Part shown: one piece after another, positions 1 through 8,259 of the stretch | Position numbering within the stretch: position 1 is the first letter of the stretch | Layout: each line of letters starts with the position of its first letter | Source: Burkholderiaceae bacterium | GTDB lineage: Bacteria; Pseudomonadota; Gammaproteobacteria; Burkholderiales; Burkholderiaceae_D | Reading direction: 5' to 3' | Assembly (NCBI GenBank): GCA_004298905.1 | Contig: SCTK01000019.1 | Location: forward strand, 1-64,000 | DNA: 64,000 nucleotides | Position numbers and translations under genes: made by a program | The notes under the pieces: model-generated | What the model was told of the DNA's origin: nothing | The model's database searches: none | Seen by the model: the letters and a program-made list of their open reading frames with translations, nothing else

Positions 1-165
1 GCCGGTGAGGGTGTCGTTGCCTGCGCCGCCATTGAGGACATCGTCGCCGCTGCCGCCATCGATGCGGTCGTTTTCGCGGGTGCCCTGCAACGTGTTGTTG
101 TCCGTGTCGCCGGCGATGTGGTGTCCGCACTGCGGACACTTCGTAGTTAATGCAAATTGACGCAT
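1..165 (-). CDS. RTX calcium-binding repeat protein, N-terminal fragment (runs off left edge)
   Basis: Fifty-five codons are visible, reading leftwards off the window. From about residue 26 the protein is made of RTX nonapeptides (GGSGDDVLN, GGAGNDTLT), which bind calcium in beta-roll proteins usually exported by type I secretion. The ATG at 165 follows AGGAAATTTTAAAAA, a plausible but weak ribosome site. Oddly the repeats start almost at once, after a short head containing KCPQCGHH, with no upstream domain. That head is encoded across a near-perfect palindrome (positions 121-139: GTGTCCGCA, one base, TGCGGACAC). Either this is a short RTX protein or the 5' part of a larger gene was lost and the ATG is fortuitous. 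RTX identity is secure; gene integrity is not. Confidence 0.7.
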   Translation of the reverse strand, partial: MRQFALTTKCPQCGHHIAGDTDNNTLQGTRENDRIDGGSGDDVLNGGAGNDTLTG

Positions 166-786
166 TTTTTAAAATTTCCTTCCCTCAAAATTCCTGTCAA
201 AGCAACTTGGCTCTTGCGCTTCAAGACTTATTTCTGCGCTCACCTGCCAGCCAACGTCTGAATCTGCAAACTATTCGAGCAGATATGCAATGGTGCGATG
301 AGGTCAATCGGGGAGGACACCGGCCGCAACATGGCACGCATCGGTGCTGCTGACACGGTTCAGGAACGCGATACATTGGAATCACCAATGTGTCTGGCTA
401 CGATAATCGGGGGGTGAGCGGAATGGGAACGGCTGCGGTAGTGTGAGAACAAAGGGGGCGTAGCGACGGAATGTGCGCGCCGGTTTTGCGAAATCGAATC
501 ATTTTGTCTGCCTACCTGGTTTTGTTGATTGTTTTGAATGCTGTTATGTCTACTGCGTACTACGCATTTTTTGGCAGCTTAACCGCAGGTCAAGATTTGT
601 ACAACAGGGTGTAAAGGAATTTTTGTAAAAGGTTTTGTGCGGCGCTTTAACAAACTCAACTACATTACCCACGCGGATGGTGTTGTTGATGCAGCGCTTG
701 CAAGCGCTCGCGCGATTAAAGATAGATACCGGAGTGAGCTGAGCCGGATTTACCGGACAGGCCACTCAGCGTATCGAGAGTTTGCT
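166..786. other. Gene-poor accessory spacer with hairpins and a duplicated xerD tail
   Basis: About 620 bases with no convincing gene. It holds a small palindrome at 373-389 (CATTGG/CCAATG), a weak terminator-like hairpin on the plus strand at 554-572 (TGCGTA, C, TACGCA, then six T), and at about 667-714 a second copy of the last 16 codons plus stop of xerD in minus orientation. The short open frames here show no family resemblance and the base composition is lower in GC than the flanking core genes. Confidence 0.6.
672..714 (-). repeat. Duplicated xerD 3' end (left copy, att-like)
   Basis: This 43-base stretch matches 2004-2046 at 40 positions. Read on the minus strand both copies encode the same XerD tail, ARERLQALHQQHHPRG followed by a stop. 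All differences are synonymous (CTG/TTG, CAA/CAG, CAC/CAT, and just outside CGT/CGC, GGG/GGA, TAA/TGA). This copy contains a perfect 16-base palindrome, AGCGCTTGCAAGCGCT, at 693-708. Upstream of the tail the reading frame is not xerD, so this is a severed tail and not a gene. Confidence 0.8.
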
Positions 787-1905
787 TCAGACCACTATCA
801 ATTCGTAACGGGTACTGCGCCCGCCCGCGTCGGCTTTGCGCAGCACACCCCGGTCGAGCAGGTCTGTGATGTCGCGCAAGGCGGTGTCTGGCGAGCACTT
901 GGCTATGGCGGCCCATTTGCTGCTGGTGAGCTTGCCTTCGAAACCGTCGAGCAGGCGGTTGAGCAGTTTCACTTGCCGCGCGTTGAACGGCGTCGTGGCC
1001 CAGCGCTGCCAGAAGCGGGTCTTGGCCAGCACGGCGTCGAGCGTGTGTTGTGCCTGGTCGATGGCGCTGTGCAGTGTGTTGAGAAACCAGACCAGCCATG
1101 CGGTGACATCGAGTGTGGATTTTTGGGTGCGTTCCAGAATCGCGTAATAGGCTTTGCGCTCGCGTTGTATCTGCGCCGACAGGCTGTAGAAACGTTGCGG
1201 GCTGTGATCGGCGCGCGCGAGAAACAAATCACCGACCGCGCGGGCGATGCGTCCGTTGCCATCGTCGAAGGGATGCAGAGTGACGAACCACAGATGGGCC
1301 AGTCCGGCCTTGATCAGGGGCGGCTCATTCGACGCGCCGTTGGCCCAGGCGAGAAAATCTTTGAGTTCGGATTTCAGCCGCGTCGCAGGGGGCGCTTCAA
1401 AGTGCACCCGTTGCCGGCCGACCGGACCGGAGACCACTTGCATGGGGCCGCTTGCATCGTTGCGCCAGTCGCCGACCTTGATCCGCGCCAGACCGGAATA
1501 GCCGGTGGGAAAGAGCGCCGCGTGCCAGCCGCACAAACGCGCGCGGGTAAGTTTCTTGTTGCTGTTGGCGGTGGCGTCGAGCACCATCTCGACGACGCCT
1601 TCAACGTGACGATCCACCGGCGCCAGTGCGCCAATGTCCACGCCGAGGCGGCGGGCGATGGAAGAACGCACCGATTCGACGTTGAGTTGCTCACCTTCGA
1701 TTTCACTGGTTTTGACGACGTCTTCGGTCAACACCGACAAACTAGCCTGATCGCGCAAGGCCAGGCCAACATCGGCCAGGCGGCCCATCAGGTGCCCTTG
1801 CGCACGACTGACATCGGCCAAGGGCTTGGCCAGTTGCGCCAGGTCATAGCGCCAATGCGGCCAGTCTTTGGCCTGCCAGATGTAGGTGTAATCTCCGCGT
1901 TTCAT
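787..1905 (-). CDS. Fic-domain protein (probable AMPylase, class II autoinhibited)
   Basis: Fic-fold enzymes transfer AMP, or another phosphate-containing group, from a nucleotide to a protein hydroxyl. The active-site loop HPFDDGNGRIAR is intact at residues 211-222 (catalytic His211). TSEIEG at 66-71 fits the class II inhibitory helix motif (S/T)xxxE(G/N), so Glu70 probably blocks ATP orientation until relieved. The N-terminal ~110 residues resemble the DUF4172-type region, and the C-terminal ~80 residues look like a winged helix, a common layout at 372 aa. There is no Shine-Dalgarno before the ATG; the -10-like CATAAT ends six bases upstream. No antitoxin partner is adjacent. The gene sits alone between two copies of the xerD 3' end, which suggests it arrived as a small integrated unit. 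The target protein is unknown. Confidence 0.88.
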   Translation of the reverse strand: MKRGDYTYIWQAKDWPHWRYDLAQLAKPLADVSRAQGHLMGRLADVGLALRDQASLSVLTEDVVKTSEIEGEQLNVESVRSSIARRLGVDIGALAPVDRHVEGVVEMVLDATANSNKKLTRARLCGWHAALFPTGYSGLARIKVGDWRNDASGPMQVVSGPVGRQRVHFEAPPATRLKSELKDFLAWANGASNEPPLIKAGLAHLWFVTLHPFDDGNGRIARAVGDLFLARADHSPQRFYSLSAQIQRERKAYYAILERTQKSTLDVTAWLVWFLNTLHSAIDQAQHTLDAVLAKTRFWQRWATTPFNARQVKLLNRLLDGFEGKLTSSKWAAIAKCSPDTALRDITDLLDRGVLRKADAGGRSTRYELIVV

Positions 1906-1940
1906 GCGGAGATTATGGGGCGCAATCTCCGCATGTGCAA
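1890..1940 (-). promoter_or_regulatory. Putative fic promoter and triple half-site operator
   Basis: Three 9-base half-sites lie around the fic start: AATCTCCGC at 1890-1898, its inverse GCGGAGATT at 1906-1914, and AATCTCCGC at 1924-1932. The outer pair (1906-1932) is a perfect inverted repeat with a 9-base spacer. On the minus strand a -10-like CATAAT lies at 1917-1912 with a weak -35 TTGCAC at 1940-1935 (spacer 17). The palindrome covers the -10, as expected for a repressor site. Binding protein unknown; the winged-helix end of the Fic protein itself is one candidate (inference). Confidence 0.45.
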
Positions 1941-1996
1941 GCTATTGGAAACCGGCGGTATCGGCTTGTGAGTGTGGTGTGCACTTTTATGCACGA

Positions 1997-2980
1997 TCAT
2001 CCGCGCGGATGATGCTGTTGATGCAACGCTTGCAAGCGCTCGCGCGCGACATGGGTGTAAATCTGCGTGGTGGATATGTCGGCGTGGCCGAGCAGCAGTT
2101 GCACCACGCGCAGGTCGGCGCCGTGGTTGAGCAGGTGGGTGGCGAAGGCGTGGCGCAGGGTGTGGGGCGAGAGCGGCGCATGTATCTCCGCTTGCTGCGC
2201 ATAGCGCTTGATCAACATCCAGAACATTTGCCGCGACATGGCGCTGCCGCGCCGGGTGACGAACAGCGCATCGCAACTCTGGCCGTGCAGCAATTCCGCG
2301 CGCGCCTGTGCCAGATACTGGGTGATCCAGCGTTGCGCTTCGCCGCCCAGCGGCACCAGACGTTCCTTGTTGCCCTTGCCGAGCACGCGCACGAGGCCCT
2401 CGTTGAGACCGACCTCGATGGTTTTCAGATTCACCAGTTCGGATACGCGCAGCCCGGTGGCATACAGCACTTCCAGCATGGTGCGATCGCGCAGGCCCAG
2501 CTCGGTATCGGTTGCAGGCGCAGCCAGCAGCGCTTCCACTTGCGCTTCGCTCAGGGTCTTGGGAAAACGCGGCGCCTGTTTGGCCGACTGCAAACACAAT
2601 GTCGGATCGATCCTGGTCAAACCGCTGCGCACCGCCCATTGATAAAAGCGTTTGAATACCGACAAGCGCCGGTTGGCGGTCGTCGCCTTGCTGCCTGCAT
2701 GACGCGCGGCCATGTAGGCATGCAAATCGGCTTCGCCCAGCATGAGCAAAGCACCTGCCTGCCCGGCCAGCGCGGCTAGATCGCGCCGATAGGCTTGCAG
2801 GCTGTTTTTTGCCAACCCGTCTTCCAGCCACAAAGCGTCACAGAATTGGTCAATCACATGATCGGCTGGCGCTAATGCGCCCGCCCCGTTCTCACCTTCC
2901 CCTTCAAGGGGAAGGCCGGGATGGGGATGGGCTTCGGTTAACAAAACAGATGGCTTCACCTTAACCCGCGCTCCCTTCAT
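1997..2980 (-). CDS. xerD: Tyrosine recombinase XerD
   Basis: XerD acts with XerC at dif to resolve chromosome dimers at the septum. Catalytic residues are in place: Arg178 (TGLRVSEL), Lys202, His273 and Arg276 (HTLRHAF), His299 (LGHAD) and nucleophile Tyr308. The tail ERLQALHQQHHPRG is typical of XerD. The 327-aa reading is about 30 residues longer than usual. The extra N-terminus (roughly residues 18-34) is encoded by a dispersed palindromic repeat. The ATG at 2980 overlaps the end of the upstream methyltransferase gene by 20 bases, so coupling is plausible; an internal GTG at 2857 would give a protein starting just at the conserved IDQFCDALWLE block, slightly short. The true start is therefore uncertain. 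The 3' end is duplicated at 672-714. Confidence 0.92.
   Translation of the reverse strand: MKGARVKVKPSVLLTEAHPHPGLPLEGEGENGAGALAPADHVIDQFCDALWLEDGLAKNSLQAYRRDLAALAGQAGALLMLGEADLHAYMAARHAGSKATTANRRLSVFKRFYQWAVRSGLTRIDPTLCLQSAKQAPRFPKTLSEAQVEALLAAPATDTELGLRDRTMLEVLYATGLRVSELVNLKTIEVGLNEGLVRVLGKGNKERLVPLGGEAQRWITQYLAQARAELLHGQSCDALFVTRRGSAMSRQMFWMLIKRYAQQAEIHAPLSPHTLRHAFATHLLNHGADLRVVQLLLGHADISTTQIYTHVARERLQALHQQHHPRG
2004..2046 (-). repeat. xerD 3' end, right copy of the direct repeat
   Basis: Coding copy of the 43-base repeat, forming the last codons of xerD. Its palindrome core is imperfect (AACGCTTGCAAGCGCT, 2025-2040) compared with the left copy. Together the two copies bracket the fic gene. 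Confidence 0.8.
2888..2931. repeat. Dispersed palindromic repeat inside the xerD 5' region
   Basis: GTTCTCACCTTCCCC, then TTCAAGGGGAAGG, then a GGGATGGGG-rich end. The same unit occurs at 46979-47022 inside recG, in the same orientation relative to its host gene. In the xerD frame it encodes HPHPGLPLEGEGENGA. REP-like element by appearance. Confidence 0.7.
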
Positions 2981-3446
2981 GCGCCAGCAACCACTGCTTC
3001 ACCCGCAAATGAAACCCCTCATCGTGATGGGCAAACCCGCCCAGTCCGGTGGCAGAAACCACGCGATGGCAGGGAATGACCAGCGGATAAAAATTCGCGC
3101 CGCACGCCTGCCCCACCGCACGCGGGGCGCTGCGGATGCTCTTCGCCAACTCACCATAGCTACGCGTCTTGCCGGCCGGAATGGCGCTGATCTGTTGCCA
3201 GACACGTTTCTGAAAATCGGTGCCAACACTGCGCAAGGGCAGGTCAAAATCTGCGCTGGGGTCTTTCAAGTAGCGTTCGATCTGTGCCACCACGCGCTGC
3301 GCCAGCTTGCTGCTGGCTGGTTTGCTCGTTGTGCGGGCGGGCAGAAAAACCAGTTCGTGCACCACAGTGTCGTCGCTGCGAATCCCCAGTTTGCCGAAGG
3401 GGGTTTCCATCACGGCAGCGTAATCAATCAATTGTTCGTCGCGCAT
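2961..3446 (-). CDS. ogt: Methylated-DNA--protein-cysteine S-methyltransferase
   Basis: Suicide repair enzyme that takes the alkyl group from O6-alkylguanine onto its own cysteine. The active-site motif PCHRV is at residues 125-129 (acceptor Cys126), preceded by the conserved helix-turn-helix region with SAPRAVGQACGANFYPLVIPCHR pattern and the Tyr/Arg finger region (TRSYGELA). At 161 aa it is the short Ogt type, without an Ada regulatory domain. It is upstream of and slightly overlaps xerD, so the two are probably cotranscribed. Confidence 0.92.
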   Translation of the reverse strand: MRDEQLIDYAAVMETPFGKLGIRSDDTVVHELVFLPARTTSKPASSKLAQRVVAQIERYLKDPSADFDLPLRSVGTDFQKRVWQQISAIPAGKTRSYGELAKSIRSAPRAVGQACGANFYPLVIPCHRVVSATGLGGFAHHDEGFHLRVKQWLLAHEGSAG

Positions 3447-3494
3447 CGCATCCTCCGTTCATAGCGGGTTTCAGTATAGCCAAACCTTTGCGAA

Positions 3495-3531
3495 TCCCCT
3501 CTCCCGTAGGCGGGAGAGGGCTAGGGTGAGG
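3495..3531. repeat. Palindromic repeat unit, first of an inverted pair
   Basis: CCCCTCTCCCGTAGGCGGGAGAGGG with a GCTAGGGTGAGG tail; stem-loop of eight or more pairs. It faces the unit at 3572-3613 in inverse orientation, giving a BIME-like pair between the divergent ogt and valS genes. Confidence 0.7.
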
Positions 3532-3571
3532 ACGCAGGCACAACGTAGTGGTAGTTAGCACGATAGATGCA

Positions 3572-3613
3572 CGCCCTCATCCCCAGCCCTTCTCCCGCCT
3601 GCGGGAGAAGGGA
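3572..3613. repeat. Palindromic repeat unit, second of an inverted pair
   Basis: CGCCCTCATCCCCAGCCC followed by the stem CTTCTCCCGC/GCGGGAGAAG. Reverse orientation of the unit at 3495-3531. Confidence 0.7.
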
Positions 3614-3622
3614 GCAAGACCC

Positions 3623-3650
3623 TTATGCCACACGTGTCCTACTTTATAAT
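3623..3650 (+). promoter_or_regulatory. Probable valS promoter
   Basis: A consensus -10 TATAAT lies at 3645-3650; the best -35 is a poor TTATGC at 3623-3628 (spacer 16). Transcription from here would give a leader of about 26 bases before the valS ATG. Confidence 0.5.
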
Positions 3651-3682
3651 GGCGAACTTTCAAAAAACATCGAATTGCCTCC

Positions 3683-6505
3683 ATGAAGCCAGCCGCAGCA
3701 ACCGCTTCCTCCCGCCCGGAATTAGCCAAGAGTTTTGAGCCGCACACCATCGAAGCCCACTGGGGGCCGCTGTGGGAAGAGCGCGGCTATTACCGCGCCG
3801 GTTATCGCGGCAGTGGTGCAGCCGACACCACGCAGCCGTCATTCTGCATTCAACTGCCGCCGCCCAATGTGACCGGCACCTTGCACATGGGGCACGCGTT
3901 CAACCAGACCATCATGGATGGCTTGACGCGCTATCACCGCATGCGCGGTTTCAATTCGCTGTGGGTACCGGGCACCGATCATGCGGGCATTGCCACGCAG
4001 ATTGTGGTCGAGCGTCAGCTTGAGATGAAAGGCCAATCGCGTCACGATCTGGGCCGGGCAAAGTTCGTGCAGAAAATCTGGGAGTGGAAAGAAGAATCCG
4101 GCTCCACCATCACGCGCCAGATGCGCCGCATGGGCGCGTCGGTGGATTGGTCGCATGAGTATTTCACGATGGATGCGCAGTGCTCGCAGGCAGTCACGGA
4201 AGTGTTCGTGCGTTTGCATGAACAAGGCTTGATCTATCGCGGCAAGCGGCTGGTGAACTGGGATCCGACATTGCATACCGCCGTCTCCGATCTGGAAGTG
4301 GCCAGCGTCGAAGAAGCTGGTTTCATGTGGCAGATTCGTTATCCGCTCAGCGACGGCAGCGGTCATTTGACGGTTGCTACGACGCGCCCCGAAACCATGC
4401 TGGGCGACGTGGCGGTGATGGTGCACCCGGAAGACGAGCGCTATCAGCACCTGATCGGCAAGACCGTGAAGCTGCCGCTGTGCGAGCGTGATATCCCGGT
4501 GATTGGCGACGAGCACGTGGACAAGGAATTTGGTACCGGTGTGGTCAAGGTCACCCCTGCGCATGACTTCAACGACTACGCGGTAGGACAGCGCCACGGT
4601 CTGCCGCAGATCGAAATCTTCACACTCGATGCCAAGCTCAACCAGAACGCGCCGCCTGCTTACCAAGGTCTGGATCGTTTCGACGCGCGCAAAAAAATCG
4701 TTGCCGACCTGGAAGCGCAAGGCTTGCTCGATTCCGTCAAGCCGCACACCTTGATGGCACCGCGTTGCGAACGCACCGGCGTGATCGTCGAGCCCATGCT
4801 CACCGATCAGTGGTTCGTGGCGATGAGCAAGCCGGATGCGACCGGCAAGTCGATTACCGAAAAAGCTTTCGATGTGGTCGAGCGCGGCGAAGTGAAATTC
4901 GTGCCGGAGCAATGGGTCAACACCTATAACCAGTGGCTGAAAAATATTCAGGACTGGTGTATCTCGCGTCAACTCTGGTGGGGCCATCAGATTCCCGCCT
5001 GGTATGGCGACAACAGCGAATTTTTTGTTGCCCGTACAGAGGAAGATGCCCGTAGCAAAGCGCAAGCCGCCGGATACAGCGGTGAACTGAAACGTGATCC
5101 TGACGTACTCGACACCTGGTTCTCATCCGCGCTGGTGCCCTTCTCCACGCTGGGCTGGCCGGAGAAAACGGAAGACCTGTCGCTCTATCTGCCCTCGACC
5201 GTGCTGGTCACGGGTTTCGACATCATCTTCTTCTGGGTCGCGCGCATGATCATGATGACGACTCACTTCACCGGCCAGGTGCCGTTCAAGCATGTGTATG
5301 TGCATGGCCTGGTGCGCGATGCCGAAGGCAAGAAGATGTCTAAGTCGGAAGGCAATACGCTCGATCCGGTGGATCTGATCGACGGCATCGACATCGACAC
5401 CCTGCTGAAAAAACGCACCACCGGCCTGCGCCGCCCGAAAGATGCGCCGCGCATCGAAAGCAAAACACGCAAGGAATTCCCCGAGGGTATTCCCGCCTAC
5501 GGCGCCGATGCGCTGCGCTTCACCTTCGCCTCGCTGGCCTCGCTCGGACGCAATATCAACTTCGATCAAAAGCGCTGCGAGGGCTACCGCAATTTCTGCA
5601 ACAAGCTGTGGAACGCAACGCGCTTTGTGTTGATGAATACCGAAGGCAAGGATTGCGGTCTCGACGATAGCCAGCCGGTGGAACTGTCCCATGCCGACCG
5701 CTGGATCATCAGCGCCTTGCAACGCACTGAAGCCGAGGTCGCACGCGGCTTTGCCGATTACCGTTTCGACAACATCGCGAATGCGATCTACAAATTTGTC
5801 TGGGACGAATACTGCGACTGGTATCTGGAACTCGCCAAGGTGCAGCTGAATGGCGGCAGCGAAACACAGCAGCGCGGCACGCGGCGCACGCTGGTGCGCG
5901 TGCTGGAAAGCGTGTTGCGCCTGGCGCACCCGATCATTCCCTTCATCACCGAAGAACTGTGGCAAAAGGTCGCGCCGCTGGCCGGCAAGAGCGGCGACAG
6001 TATCGTCGTTCAGCCCTACCCCGAAGCGCAGTTCAGCAAGGTCGATGAAGAAGCCGAGGCCGCGATTGCCACCCTCAAGGCACTGATCGATGCCTGCCGC
6101 AATCTGCGCGGCGAAATGAATGTTTCACCCGCCACGCGTGTGCCGCTGGTCATCACGGGTGAGCTGAACGCGCTGGCGCTGGATGTGCCCTATCTGCAAG
6201 CGCTGGCCAAGTTGTCCGAGGTGGAAATTGTCGGCACGCTGCCTGACGCGGGCGCACCCGTCTCCATCGTCGGCGATTACCAACTGATGCTGCGCATCGA
6301 AATCGACGTCGTTGCCGAACGGGAACGCCTAAGCAAGGAGCTGGCGCGTCTCGCTGGTGAAATCGCCAAGGCCCAGGGCAAGCTGGGTAACGCCAGCTTC
6401 GTCGACCGCGCGCCGGTGCAAGTGGTCGAGCAGGAGCGGCAGCGTCTGGCCCAATTCGAAGCCACGCACGCGCAGTTGAAGGAACAGTTGCAACGGTTGG
6501 GTTAA
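3683..6505 (+). CDS. valS: Valine--tRNA ligase
   Basis: Class I aminoacyl-tRNA synthetase that charges tRNA-Val, editing misactivated threonine. The HMGH signature is near residue 67 and KMSKS near residue 551, both intact. The editing domain lies between them and the C-terminal ~70 residues form the tRNA-binding coiled coil ([23 protein letters not shown]...). At 940 aa it is full length. The ATG at 3683 has no clear Shine-Dalgarno. It stands alone downstream of a repeat pair. Confidence 0.98.
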   Translation: MKPAAATASSRPELAKSFEPHTIEAHWGPLWEERGYYRAGYRGSGAADTTQPSFCIQLPPPNVTGTLHMGHAFNQTIMDGLTRYHRMRGFNSLWVPGTDHAGIATQIVVERQLEMKGQSRHDLGRAKFVQKIWEWKEESGSTITRQMRRMGASVDWSHEYFTMDAQCSQAVTEVFVRLHEQGLIYRGKRLVNWDPTLHTAVSDLEVASVEEAGFMWQIRYPLSDGSGHLTVATTRPETMLGDVAVMVHPEDERYQHLIGKTVKLPLCERDIPVIGDEHVDKEFGTGVVKVTPAHDFNDYAVGQRHGLPQIEIFTLDAKLNQNAPPAYQGLDRFDARKKIVADLEAQGLLDSVKPHTLMAPRCERTGVIVEPMLTDQWFVAMSKPDATGKSITEKAFDVVERGEVKFVPEQWVNTYNQWLKNIQDWCISRQLWWGHQIPAWYGDNSEFFVARTEEDARSKAQAAGYSGELKRDPDVLDTWFSSALVPFSTLGWPEKTEDLSLYLPSTVLVTGFDIIFFWVARMIMMTTHFTGQVPFKHVYVHGLVRDAEGKKMSKSEGNTLDPVDLIDGIDIDTLLKKRTTGLRRPKDAPRIESKTRKEFPEGIPAYGADALRFTFASLASLGRNINFDQKRCEGYRNFCNKLWNATRFVLMNTEGKDCGLDDSQPVELSHADRWIISALQRTEAEVARGFADYRFDNIANAIYKFVWDEYCDWYLELAKVQLNGGSETQQRGTRRTLVRVLESVLRLAHPIIPFITEELWQKVAPLAGKSGDSIVVQPYPEAQFSKVDEEAEAAIATLKALIDACRNLRGEMNVSPATRVPLVITGELNALALDVPYLQALAKLSEVEIVGTLPDAGAPVSIVGDYQLMLRIEIDVVAERERLSKELARLAGEIAKAQGKLGNASFVDRAPVQVVEQERQRLAQFEATHAQLKEQLQRLG

Positions 6506-6613
6506 GAAACGGAATCCATGAACTACTGGCCGAGTAAGGGATAACAGCACATCCAAGTTACCCCAAACCATTACCATTCACCATTCGATTTTTCATGCCT
6601 TCAGTAAAAGAAA

Positions 6614-6634
6614 AACCCGCCACAAAGGCGGGTT
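6614..6634 (-). terminator. Rho-independent terminator of the PEP-CTERM gene
   Basis: Stem AACCCGCC (6614-6621) and GGCGGGTT (6627-6634) with a five-base loop; on the minus strand it is followed by a T-rich run (GTTTTTCTTTT). It lies 24 bases past the stop of the leftward gene and between it and convergent valS. Confidence 0.8.
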
Positions 6635-6657
6635 CAGCGTCTAGTCTTTCCTAGCTG

Positions 6658-7491
6658 TCAGGTCGCGACGGACCGGCGGCGGAAACCAATCAACCCGACC
6701 AAACCCAGTCCAATCAGCGCAAGAGATTCTGGTTCCGGAACAGATTGAGTACCTTCACCCAGGAAGGTGAGCCCATCGACGGTGTCAATGTTGACACCCA
6801 AATTCAATGCTGCAATCGGATTGAAGCCCGGCCCTAGCAGGTTGCCGAGCAGATCGTAAGGCAGTATTTGCCCACCCAATTGCCCAACCCACAGGATACC
6901 GGCGCTTGGGTCATAGGCTAGCGCTCCCGCAAGTTGTGGCGTATTGAATACCGGAGTGAAGATATTCGTGTTTGGATCCCAAATGCCTACCTGTTGATTA
7001 GCCCAATGCGTAATCCAAATTGTTCCTCCGACAAGCGCCATCCCAACCACCTGGGGCTGGTCGAAAGTGGCCAACACCGCCCCGGTAACCGGATTAATTT
7101 GCTGGATGTTGTCAACCCAATGCGCATGGTAGAGCTTGCCTCCAGCAAACTGCATTTCTTCATTGCAGCAAGTGCTTGAGAAACCCGCCGCCACCGACGT
7201 AAGCAGATTGCCGTTGTAATCAACCGTGCGCAGCGTATTCGTCGAAGGATCACCGCTGTAAAGAAAACCTGGTCCATCACCGATGCCGTTGAGCTCGAAG
7301 TCCAGAGGGATATTCTGCTGACTGACAAAATTGGCACCATTTACAGTCGCTTTAATCAAAAAACTGGAATTGAGGCCATTGAATTCCTCGGTGTCGGTGC
7401 CTATGAAGAGCGTGCCAGCTGCAGCATTCCCACTAAGCCCCAAAAGTGCGGTAGCAAAAAAAGCTAGTAGTAGTCGAGATTGATTACGCAT
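6658..7491 (-). CDS. PEP-CTERM sorting-domain secreted protein
   Basis: 277 aa with a signal peptide (MRNQSRLLLAFFATALLG...NAAAG) and a C-terminal PEP-CTERM tail: VPEPESLALIGLGLVGL, then the basic stop FRRRS. Such tails are recognised and cut by exosortase for export to the outer surface or biofilm matrix. The middle (TVDYNGNLLTS, INPVTGAVLATF, GIWDPNTNIFTPVF, ILPYDLLGNLL) shows beta-propeller-like repeats. The ATG at 7491 is chosen because GGGAGGA sits seven bases upstream; a TTG further out at 7509 overlaps that ribosome site. No exosortase gene is in the window. Function unknown. Confidence 0.85.
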   Translation of the reverse strand: MRNQSRLLLAFFATALLGLSGNAAAGTLFIGTDTEEFNGLNSSFLIKATVNGANFVSQQNIPLDFELNGIGDGPGFLYSGDPSTNTLRTVDYNGNLLTSVAAGFSSTCCNEEMQFAGGKLYHAHWVDNIQQINPVTGAVLATFDQPQVVGMALVGGTIWITHWANQQVGIWDPNTNIFTPVFNTPQLAGALAYDPSAGILWVGQLGGQILPYDLLGNLLGPGFNPIAALNLGVNIDTVDGLTFLGEGTQSVPEPESLALIGLGLVGLIGFRRRSVAT

Positions 7492-7800
7492 TTCGGTGTC
7501 CTCCCTCAAATTAGAGAAGTGTGGCAGGCATTGTTCCGCACACTACCCATAGCTAGAGCAAGAAACGCGCCATTTTATAAAAATGGTTTATAATCAAACA
7601 GATATATAAATGCTGTCGGCACAAAACTACGGCAGTGTAAAAAATTTAGACAAGAAAACTCATTTAAGTCGTCTGCATATCATTTCGGCTAACATGGATT
7701 CAGTCCTGTTGGTAGTGCACGGACATGGCTGATGGTGACTCAGCGACTGATTGGAAATTCTGTCTTGGTCGGGTATTTATTGGTATAGCTTGAAACACCT
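7492..7800. other. Divergent AT-rich intergenic region
   Basis: About 310 bases between the leftward PEP-CTERM gene and the rightward EVE gene, clearly AT-richer than its surroundings. Minus-strand TATAAA-like hexamers near 7575-7595 could serve the PEP-CTERM gene. On the plus strand TTGGAA (7751-7756), 17 bases, TATTTA (7774-7779) is a candidate promoter for the EVE gene. No ORF or RNA gene recognised. Confidence 0.4.
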
Positions 7801-8259
7801 ATGCACTACTGGCTGATGAAAAGCGAACCCGGCGACGTCTCCATCGATGACGCGCTGGCAATGCCCGATCACACCGTCGGCTGGTATGGCGTGCGCAATT
7901 ATCAGGCGCGCAATTTCATGCGCGATCAGATGCGGGTCGATGATGGCGTGTTGTTCTATCACTCCAGTTGTGAAGTCCCCGGCATTGCGGGCATTGCCCG
8001 TGTTGCCAGTGCGGCCTATCCTGACCCCACACAGTTCGAGCGCAAGAATAAATATTTCGATGCCAAGGCCACACCGGAGCAGCCGCGCTGGATGCAGGTC
8101 GATGTGCAAGTGACGCGCAAAACCCGGCTGCTGCCGCTGACCGAAATCCGCTCAATTCCCGAACTGGCCGACATGCGCCTGCTGGCGCGTGGCAATCGTC
8201 TCTCGATCACACCGGTCACCAAGGCCGAATGGCAGTGCATTCAGAAGCTGCTCAAATAA
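7801..8259 (+). CDS. EVE domain protein (modified-base reader)
   Basis: 152 aa, essentially one EVE domain (PUA-like fold): YWLMKSEPGDVSIDD at the start, GVRNYQARNFMRD around 32-43, and VLFYHSSCEVPGIAGIARV around 50-68. EVE proteins bind modified nucleobases in DNA or RNA; the cellular ligand of this branch, related to thymocyte nuclear protein 1, is unsettled. The stop codon overlaps the start of the next gene (TAATG). Confidence 0.9.
   Translation: MHYWLMKSEPGDVSIDDALAMPDHTVGWYGVRNYQARNFMRDQMRVDDGVLFYHSSCEVPGIAGIARVASAAYPDPTQFERKNKYFDAKATPEQPRWMQVDVQVTRKTRLLPLTEIRSIPELADMRLLARGNRLSITPVTKAEWQCIQKLLK

Noticed and set aside
150-353. 67-codon plus-strand frame next to the RTX fragment
   Set aside because: No ribosome site or family; overlaps the RTX start and ends in low-complexity sequence.
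550-765. Minus-strand frame containing ACKRCINNTIR
   Set aside because: It is an out-of-frame reading of the duplicated xerD tail.
637-1971. Long plus-strand open frame of 444 codons
   Set aside because: It is antisense to the Fic gene, whose catalytic motif is intact; GC-rich codon structure leaves the opposite frame open.
3495-3613. CRISPR array
   Set aside because: The repeated units are two inverted palindromes with one spacer, not regularly spaced direct repeats; no cas genes in the window.
3839-5965. Two long minus-strand frames under valS
   Set aside because: Shadows of a full-length synthetase; low-complexity, no family.
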